34,900 bases of DNA from assembly GCA_017542725.1 (NCBI GenBank), contig JAFXWR010000272.1, forward strand, positions 1-34,900. The letters run 5' to 3'. Each line of letters starts with the position of its first letter. Positions within the stretch are counted from its first letter, which is position 1. Source of the stretch: Lachnospiraceae bacterium. GTDB lineage: Bacteria > Bacillota_A > Clostridia > Lachnospirales > Lachnospiraceae. The notes under the pieces are model-generated. The model had not been told where the DNA came from and did not search any database. It saw only the letters and a program-made list of their open reading frames with translations. The position numbers and the translations under genes were made by a program. Shown piece after piece: positions 24,500 to 34,700 of the stretch.

Positions 24500-25780
24500 T
24501 TTCTTAGTTTCTTTTTCAACATTCTATACAAAATGAACTATGCTACCTTTCTTTCTAAATCCGGTAAATGTAGTATCTGAAATACTTGCTTTACCTTTAC
24601 TATAGATTGCAGCACCTTCATAATTTTCTGCCTTACTATTACTAAATGATGCAAATCTAATATTTATAATACTATCTTCGCTACCATAAATGCTTGCACC
24701 CTTACTAGATATATTTTCGTCAAATGTTATAGTGCTATCTTCGCCATCAACATTGAGTGTTCCTCTATTTACATAGATTGCACCTGCTTCTCTATAAGTT
24801 GATTTATTTCCATAGAATGTCGCACCATCTTTAATTGTCACTTTTGCTTCTTCATCATCAATGTTGAATATCACGCCTTCATTTGCATAAGGATTTGATG
24901 TGTTGTTTATATTTGTATTGTCATGATATTCTCCACCAAGCACTTTCATATCAGCAACTTTTTCTACTTTGATAAGCGCTGATGCCTTAGCTTGGTTGTC
25001 ATATGCTTCTATGTTATTAAATGTAGCTACTTTTGCTTTAGCAAGTGTGATAATTGGAGTTGCATTATAGTTTGTAGCAATCTTTGTGTTTTCAATATCA
25101 AATGAGCTATCATCGCCATCCATAACAAATATTGAAGATGTTGCTCTTGTATTACTTATAGTTGAATAGTTGATGATTACATTTGATTCATCTGTTCCTT
25201 TTACAAGTGTTCTATTTATGTTGATAAAGTTAATGTGGTTGAGGACTAATGTCGAATCATTAACTTCTATAGCATATTTATCGGTAGCATCTTGACCACC
25301 AAGTAACTCGAAATGTCCTGTTCCCTTACAATCAGTTATTACAACTTTAACTTTTTCTGACATATCAAGGAAACTTATATTCTTATCAATAGTAAGTGTC
25401 TTACCATTTAAGCATATATCTATTTCTTCATATTGTGACCAAGTTCTTGCCACATCTTCTGTGATATGTAAATTCTTTCTCAAGTATAGTTGTCTAAATC
25501 CTCTTCTAAACATAGCCACATTACGAGCATTGAAGTATGTAGCTATTCTCACATCATAATCAGTCGCAATCATATGTGAGTGAGGTATTTCTTCTTCTCC
25601 ATAGATACGACCTGGATTGATAGAAGTGATAATCACTGTTATATTCTTTGTATTATCTCCATAGTAAACAAGTGCTTTATCATCATCAAGAGCTGGTCCA
25701 AACCATACAGCCTCTTTTGAAGTTGGGTTTATGATACTTTCAACTTTAGTCTCAGCATTTCTTGCTACATATTGAGTCGC
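23492..25780 (-). repeat. Giant protein unit B0 (763 codons, contains the TAG)
   Basis: Linker ATQYVARNAETKVE. The header is reduced: it keeps HSH but lacks the CG that follows in the other nine units. It has DICLNGKTL and ITDCKGTG (B type). Its long-type cassette (EAGAIYV, KGASIYG, EGAAIYS, about 24540-24800) is followed by the TAG. It ends in ASGSVISI and FEYWND. Confidence 0.65.
24524..24526 (-). other. In-frame amber (TAG) codon interrupting the giant gene
   Basis: The minus strand reads ATA GTT CAT TTT GTA TAG AAT GTT GAA AAA (IVHFV-stop-NVEK) and continues as beta-helix sequence (KKLSNIDFVANN) in the same frame. The distance from the stop to the next repeat motifs is a whole number of codons. 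A single base change from GAG, AAG, CAG, TAT, TAC, TTG, TCG or TGG would explain it. TAG is also the natural stop of the neighbouring SGNH-like gene, so general TAG recoding is unlikely. Confidence 0.9.
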
Positions 25781-28700
25781 AATAATCACATCTTCTTTTC
25801 CTTCTTCATCATCTAAGTAGACATATTCTACTGGCACACAGTCATCGCCAATATATACATTGCAGTTTGAAGCTGTGCCTTTCTTATAAATGTGAGTGCT
25901 TCTTGGAAGTTCTATATCTTTTAAGAATGTCTTATTTGCACTTATGTAGCCATTGTCATAACCTTCTACCTTGCCTTCATACCATCCGCTATATACTAGA
26001 CAATTATTTTGACTATGATAAATATTTACTACTGACTCTGATGCCTTAAACTTAGTTCCTGGCAACTGTCTAAATAGTGCAGTACTATATAAACTACTAT
26101 AATAGAAACCATATGTGTCTAATGTCTCATCACTAACATGTTTATTATTCTTTACTGCCAACTCTATATTGCCTAATGCAAACACACCCTTGCCTGTTAT
26201 GTTTGCAATCTTATATCTTGAATCGCCTGTAAATACATTGTTCCTTACATAGAAGTTACCAAATAAACTAAACTCTCTATTTCCATTTAGAGATATTGCA
26301 TCCATAGCCATTCTATTATTAGCTATAGTCAAGTTACTATTTGTTGCTATGAAGAAGTCTGCTCCATCAACAACATTAATTATGCTCTGTCCTACTAAAT
26401 CATTGTTCTTAATTGCAAGTCCTGCTATCTCAAGCTTAGAACCTGCTTCTGCATCTATAATATTTCCAGCTATATAACGCATATCTGATATAGTTGCATT
26501 TCTAAATACAAGTTTTGTGCTTGTGTGAACAAGTGACCTAATATGTCTTCCACCTTTGATAGTCACATCACTTAAGAGTACCTTTTCAACTGGTCTATCT
26601 GAAGTTTCATGAGAGATAAACTCAGTAGCATCAGAAAGTGAAGCATAAATTATAGATGCTCCTTTGCCGCCTATGAAACTTAAAGCGTTATCTTTATATA
26701 TAGGATGTAATGTTACTTTATTGCTTGTGTCAAATAAGTTATGATTCTCATCATCTACATAGATATTATGTCCATCCATATAGATAAGTCTCTCTCCATA
26801 GAGTTTACCCATGACATCTATGTCAAACTTTGTCTCTCTAATTCTTATATCTTTTCCTAAGATATATTGAGTATTGTATAGTCTTGGCATACTGCCTGTA
26901 GACTTATATTGATAATAGAGTTGTGGAATCGTTGCTACATGGACATAATTATCTCTTGCAACTATACCATTGTGATCTACATACTCATATACACCTGATG
27001 TAACCGTCTTAGTTGCAACATCTACTTTATTGTCTACAATCCTAATATACTTTTCTACTACTGATTCTTTCTTAGAAATTACTGACCTTGATGCTTTTCC
27101 TCTTCCCTCTACTTTTACCTTATCATCAGTGAATACTGAATAGAGAACTCTATCAAAATTACTATTTTGCATAGGGTCTATATACCAACCAAGGAAATTA
27201 GCATATGTAATTCCTTTTACTTTATTTGTTGTGAAATCCCAATCAGGTATAAATGAAGTGTGGTCTGTAATAGAAATATTTCTACCAAGGAATCCAAGGT
27301 ATGACATCTTATTGTCAAACTCTCCGATAGTTGCCAAAGTATAAGGCACGTCAACAAGAGAACCTCTACTTGTTCTCTTAATATATGTATCTTTTATATC
27401 TATAGATTTTCCTTTATATTTTACTGCATCCTTATCTACAAAGTAAGATACGTTGACATAGTCGTAACCCACATACCACTTGTCATCTTCTCTATAGAAT
27501 TTCTGTTGTCCACCTACCTGCTTATATGAAGAGTTTTCATACTTATAGTATCCCTTACTATAGAATGCCTGTGGTGCTGGTGCATCGCCTACCCACCATG
27601 GTTCTACTCTTCCTTCGTAATTTAAGTATACCAACTCATCCAGTTTTGTAGTTGTCTCTTTAAATATATTATCTGCCACTAATTCATCAAATCTATTTCT
27701 AAACTCAACCCAAGAAAGAGTTCTAGATGTAGTTTCGTCCTCATAATATCTTACATTCATAGATGAATAGTTAACTCCATCAGCCCTTATAGCATCATTG
27801 TAAGCATAATACTTTATGACACCTACTCCAAGTATATCTTTAGTTAAATTATATAATACAGAAGGATCACCTGTTGCTGGAAGTGTATCTACTGACTGCT
27901 CAGTTAGAGTATCAAAATTATAATGGAATACATTGTTGAACTCTGTTCCTCTATTTACATACTCGACATTCTTATCATTCCATCCGTAGAATACTTCTGT
28001 CTCAGGTGCTGTTGCTGTGAACCAAACTTCTGAGTTCTTAGAAAGTGGCTCTCCATCAACACCGGCTGTAATTCTTATCTTATTATTGATTGCGAGTAAG
28101 TTTTCTACCACTCCGTTTCTTGTGTTATTCTTATATTCTACAACTCCACCAAGTATGATATTTAATGGATATTTTTTATTTGCATAAGTATAACTCTCTG
28201 TAAGTGCGTTGTCACTTATCACAGAGTCCACAAATCTTATGACACTTCGATTCTCATCTGTGAACTCATAGATGTATGCGCCAGATGTACGAGTTATATA
28301 AGTTCTCACAAATGACAATGTTGCATTGTCAACATAAATTATATTGCTGTTGCCATCAAATGTACTATCTACAATATTTGGTGCAACTATATCTCTAAAG
28401 CTAATTAAGTTAGCCTTGTTTTGAATAGTATTATCTTTAGCATATAATCCGATTACATTTACTTCATCATTATACAAACTATGCTTTGAATTTCTATCAA
28501 AGTAGAATGTCTTTGGCTCTTCATCATTTACATCACCTGCTGTGAACCAACCAAATGTTGTTGAATCATCTATTCTCGCATACTTTCTTGTAAGCATCTC
28601 GTTAAAGTTTGGATTAGATTCATAGTCATAAAGTTTATGACCACTTCCGCCGACCAATGATACACAGTTTTCAAACATCTTATCACTTGTATCATCTTTA

Positions 28701-31700
28701 TATGCGAAATTACTACCTACATATATAGTCTTTAAGTTTTCACAGCCGTCAAATAATAAGTTGAGGTTTGTAACATCTTTTACTGCAAATGAAGTCAAGT
28801 TGACACTTTCAAGACCGCTACAGTTAGCAAATGCTTTTGACATATTAGTTACTTTACTTGTATCAAAACTTGTCAAATCTAAGTCTTTCATACTTAGACA
28901 ATACGAGAACATAGATGAGATGTTTTCGACATTTGTAGTATTAAATCTTGAAATGTCTATAAAGTCTAAGCTTATACAATCTTCAAACATACTTTCAAAT
29001 GAAGTAACTCTGCTTGTATCAAATCTTGTCAAATCAACTCTCTCCAGAGCAAGCATATTTTTGAACATACCATTTGATGCTGCATTTAATCTTATATATG
29101 AAGAAGCTGAATAGAAATAAATTGTCTTATATGACAAATCCCACCAAAGAAGTATCTGCTCATCAGTTATGCTACTCAAATCTGTAACTACAGCACCTGC
29201 TCCAGATTGAGACACATCATATACTGTTCCGCTCGTTGGCGCTGTCTTGCTCCACTTTACTTTCTCTACAGTCACGTTACCTGATACAGTCTTTCCTGAA
29301 ACCATAACATTTCCATCGCCGTTTGCTGCTTTTCTCATCGTAGCATTAAATATCTCACCTGTAGTCATATTAGCAAATGTATTTTCAACAGTTTGATTGA
29401 AGCTAATAAATCCTGTGTTGCTGTCATTATTCATCGTTACATTTTCTATATAGATGTTTTCTGATTTAAATTTATCACTAGTTCCATACGAGTTGATGCT
29501 TACGAACGAATCTGTTGTATTTATATCAAAGAAGCTTACGCTTGCCATAACGAGTCTTCCTGCATGGTTATTCATATTGATTACTTTATGATTAATTGTA
29601 ACTCCTGTTTTTGAAGTTATATAACCGTGACTCCTTGTATGGTCATCCTTACAGTTAGTAATCATGAATCTTGCATTAGAATTTTCAAATGCAACCCAAT
29701 CTTCAACATCATTAAAGATGAGATTATGACCATTTAAGCAAATTGAATATTCTCCCTCCAATCCATAGACTAGAGATCTTGTTATTTCAACATCTTTCTT
29801 TAGATAAATATTTGCAGTATTAATATTTAAGTGATTTTCAGATCTTGCTTCAAGCCAATATTCTTTATCAGTTGTTAAGCCATATTCTGAACCTGCTGTA
29901 TGAATATGAGTGTCAGTCTCGTATCCGTAAATATATGCTCCGATTACAACTCTTCTCGCATCTACTTGTCTCTCGTATATGTTTTCATCTCCTGCTCTAT
30001 AATCAAGTGATGGCATAGCATTGCTAAATCTATCATCGTATACTTCATAAGAGCCATACCCCTGAGTACCAGGTATTATATAATTTCTATTTGGACCTGA
30101 CCAGAATACGCCTTCACTCAAATCTTTTACAAATCTTGTTCCATCATTCCAAGTATAATAATCTTTGTTTAATGGTCTTTCTACTTGAGTTAACACATTC
30201 TTTTCAATCAATTGATATGAAACTGTAGCAATTCTTGTATTGTATTTTGTCTCTTCTGCATCTCCAGGTAGTCTTTCAAGAAGTAATGCTGTAATCTCTA
30301 CATAGTTAATTCCAAACATTACTTTCTCAGTAAGTCCTTTCTGTGTCTTATAAATGTCTCTTGCATATATTGCATCTACATCGTAAACATGGTCTTTGTC
30401 TTCATGGAACGTGCTTACAATCTGCGCTGCAGCGACCTCATTATATCCCTCTACAGTTATTTTTGACCAAGTAGCCATTACACAAGACTCAAAATATTTA
30501 CCTGACAAATCATTAGCATATATGTATATGTCAGAATCAGATGCCTTGAATTTATAACCACCATCAACAAATAACATAGGGTTGTTGCGACATAGATTAT
30601 CGTGCTCATCATCTGGTATACTTCTTCCAGCGCTATTCTTAGAAAAATCATAAGTGTAATTAAACTGTCTTACCCTCATGAAGTTTCCAGCAGGATCATA
30701 AATGTTGTTTTTAACATTAAGTCCGCCATCTCTTATAAGAATCTTGTTGTATTTATTAGTATTCTTATAATTAAGAGCCGCACTATATGTCGAAACTGTC
30801 ATAGTCGTACTAAATGTATTGCTTTCAATATTGAGAAGTCCTGACAATACAAGACCAGACTCAAGCGAAAGCATAGAACGAGGGTTATCCAAATCATCGC
30901 TTATTGTTATCACATTCTTATTGATTGTAGTTTTGCCATCTTCATCAAGTATTGTTAGTCTTGGAACTACATTAATCAAATCTCCATTTGAAACAGCACA
31001 ATTAGTTACAGTGTTATTTCCAGCAAAGTATGCATATTCACCAGATCCAAGTGCATTGCTTCTCTTAAATGTGAACTTATCCAATGAAATCATTGTATTG
31101 ACTGAGTTAACATCGCTTATTTCAAAATCTTTCAATATTACCGTTCTTCTATTTACTCCTTCTGTAAACTCTGTGTCAATTAATGAATTCATATTATTTC
31201 CAACTGATGTTTTTCCAATTTTCACATTCTTAAAATATGCAACTGGGTTTTGAGTTGTTGGTAATTTAAATGCAGTTAAGTATGTAGAAGAATCAGACCT
31301 CAAATTTACATCATTCATCTCTAAACCATCAATATAAAGATTCTTCACAGTAAACATTTCATGATTTGAAGTAAAGCTATTTCCAAATGTTACATTGTTG
31401 ATATAAAGGTTATTCTCAGCGATGCTGGTGCTTGCATGAGAATCTTTAAACATTACATCTTGGTCAACACCATCTCCACCAAAGCCTTCTATACTCAAAT
31501 TGCTTAAGTAAAGTGCATTTGAACCATATACATCTACAAGACCTGGCTTATAGTCAGTTCCATTTTGTATAATAGTTCCTTTACTTGAAGCTAGATTTGT
31601 TGCCCCAACTATATTTAAATATCTATGACCTACTATTTGATTTTTATTAGTAAGCACACCTTTAATTCTATTATCCTTAGATTCATTCCATCCGTTATTT

Positions 31701-34700
31701 TTCACAGTATCTATCTTTAATAATTCATTACCAGCATACTTAGACCCTTTCTTAGTCCCTTGGCCACCAACTAATTTATTGCATCCTGCAAAAACATCTT
31801 CAAATTGAGTGACAGCACTAAACTCCTCTTCCACATAGATTCTTTCAAGATTAGCACACCCTTTAAATGCATCTCTTGTATTTGTCACTTTACTTACATC
31901 TATACTTGACAAATCTATATTCTTAAGCGCTTCACAATTTTGGAACATACTTCTTATATTTGTAATATCATTTGTCTTTGCCATCTTAGTTGTATCCACA
32001 TATTGTAAAGCTTTGAAGTTATAAAACATGTATGCAAGAGTAGTCTCTGGCCACTTTACTTTATCAGCAGCTGTCCATAGATATACTTCATTTTGTACAA
32101 CGGCTCCTTCTTCAAAAAGTAAGTATGCCAAGATTGCAGTATCTGGTACATTTGAGAAGTCTGTGTATTTTGTAAAGCCTCCACTTTCAGATATATCATA
32201 AGCTTCTCTTGCTCCCTTTCCACCATAGAAGTTCTGTGGTTTTTCATCAGCCCAAATTATTCTTTCTATAGTGTTGTCTTCAGCACTATATGTTTTAGGT
32301 TCGTCTAATAAACTCTTAAGATAAGCATTAATATTTGTACTCATTGATAAGGCTGCGTATGTCTCATTTTTCTTTTTCTTGTCAACTACACTATCTACAT
32401 TGACCTTTACTTGGTCAAATATAGTGTAAATTGGTTTACCAATTCTTGTCTCATGTTTTCTTCCATTGCTCAAGTCAAAGATTGCACTTGCTGTACTCAA
32501 ATAATTGATAGTATGACCATTCAAGAATACATTCATACCTTCAGAGAATATACCATCAAATCCTTCTGGTATAGTGATATCATCAGTAAGCCAATATCTT
32601 GGATAGCAATATCCTATATCAGGTGTGTCGTCTACTGCACCAAGTGCACTTAATTTCTCGGGTAATACTACAAGTAATTTTTCAAATCTATCAACCTTTA
32701 TAGCCCAAGTAGATAAATAGTCATCAGACAAATCTGTGATAGCAGCATGGTTTCCTATCATTCCTTCATGTTTACAATCTTCAGTTATAGGAGTTCCGCA
32801 AAGTCTATATTGATAAGGTTCACTATTCTTATCAGCATATGCATAGACTCCATAAAGTGTAACTTTTCCACCTACTGCTTCTCTTGCATTGATTCTATAA
32901 GTGAAATTATTTGTAGCTGTGAGTAGTTTGTAATCATTGATATACATGCCTCCATCAAGAACATCTATACCAGCATTAGCATCTTTACCTATGAATCCTA
33001 CAAACTTAAGTCCATCTGCATCATATGAACCATCTCCTATACCTTCAACTAAACCAATTAGGCTTCTTTCTGAACGCCTGTAGATAAATTGACTTTTTGG
33101 ATTTTCGAATTTTCCTCCTGCATCTAAGTCAAACTCAACTTCAACACATTCCTTACCTAATACATATGTGTCGTCTCTTCTATAAATTTGATAGCCTTCA
33201 AATGTATCTCCACTACCACTTGCATCAGCAGAAAAATAAGATGAGAGTGCTTTCTTGAAGCCTTTACTTGACCATTCATTCATAACGACAGTCTCTGCTT
33301 CATCTACATAGATACCTACACTTCTTGTGGCCATATCAACATCTACATTATCTATCTCAAGTATCATATTCTTAGGATTATATCTTATATTTCTTTCCTT
33401 ATCGCTTATAGCAGAACTTGCATCATAGTTTTCATCTATGTTTGCTTCTGCTAAGAACTTGACTGTAGTTGTTTTATACCTATTATTAATTAATGACCAA
33501 CAATATTTATCTTTATTCTCTTCAGTATAAACCACCTCTCTTACTATTGGGTCACGAACTGGATTTGGCTTTCTCTCTGCCTTACCTATATAAGTACAAT
33601 ATCCTATACCTTCTTCATCTTCCTCAAATGCTCTAAAATAATCAGAACTTATATTCGTCTCAGAAAAGACTGTTCCATTTCCTCCTATCAGTCCTTTTGC
33701 TTGAATAAACATTTCTGAGTCACTAATGTCGCTTTCAAACTCTCTATCAACATATATTCTTTCTCCAGTGTACTGGTCAAACATACGGCTTGCAACAATG
33801 CTTCTATCTGTTCTATTTTTTAAATCCCAATTAGATAAATCAAGGTTTTTAATTGAAGCATTACTAAACATACTACTCATATTAGTCACTTTACTCACAT
33901 CAAAGTGAGATAAATCTAATTTTTCCATACTATTTCCAAAATTACGAAATGTCATCCACATTGAAGTTACATTGCTAGTATCAAAAGTAGATATATCTAA
34001 TTTTTTCATACTATAACAACCATAAAAAAGGGAATCGAGTGACTGAATACCACTTATATCAAAGTTTCTTAAATCCAACTCTTCAAGTCTTCTACATTCT
34101 TGGAACATAGATGATATGTTGGCTGTATTATGTTTCGCACCCGATGCGTCTATATACGACAGTCTAAGACTTGTTAAATTTATTGACTTTATATTCATAC
34201 AGTACGCAAACATAGTCTGTGTAGTTGTTGGACATACTTTCCACTCAATATTTGATAAGTCAACTTCTAGCAAATTATTACAATCATAAAAAACAGAAGA
34301 TAGATTAGTCCATTGAGCTGGGAAACTCGTAAAATTATTAAAATCTATATACTTTATTGCATTAAATCCGTAAAACATTCTATATAAATTACCATTTTGA
34401 ACTCCGACCTTGTATTTACAATACATATTTAGGACATTACTTGAATCTACCCATCCTAAGATTGCCTTATCATCATATGTGTTTGAAGCATTGATAACTA
34501 TATTTCCATAGGCACTTGTACCCGCTGTTATCGTAGGATTAAACTGGAATCCATTTGTGTTTGTTTTTGGTAAAGTATTTGTCCACCTTAATTCAACTAT
34601 ATCATCCTTTTTTCCGCTAAGATTAGTTGCTGACGAACCATCATCAAATAATGCATTAAATGTTATGCCTGTTGGAAGATATACATCAGCTGCCTCTGGC

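Noticed and set aside
24500..24526. Frameshift between the two halves of the giant gene
   Set aside because: The stop and the downstream frame are an exact multiple of three apart (nine codons from TTG to TAG), and translation through the gap reads NVEKETKK in the same frame. The defect is one nonsense codon.
5498..25780. CRISPR or other non-coding repeat array
   Set aside because: The repeats are coding, in frame and 1.5-2.3 kb long, with protein-level and not nucleotide-level identity.
27869..27883. LPATG sequence as a sortase signal
   Set aside because: It is internal (TLPATGDPSVL), more than 8,000 codons from the C-terminus, and lacks the hydrophobic stretch and basic tail that a sorting signal needs.
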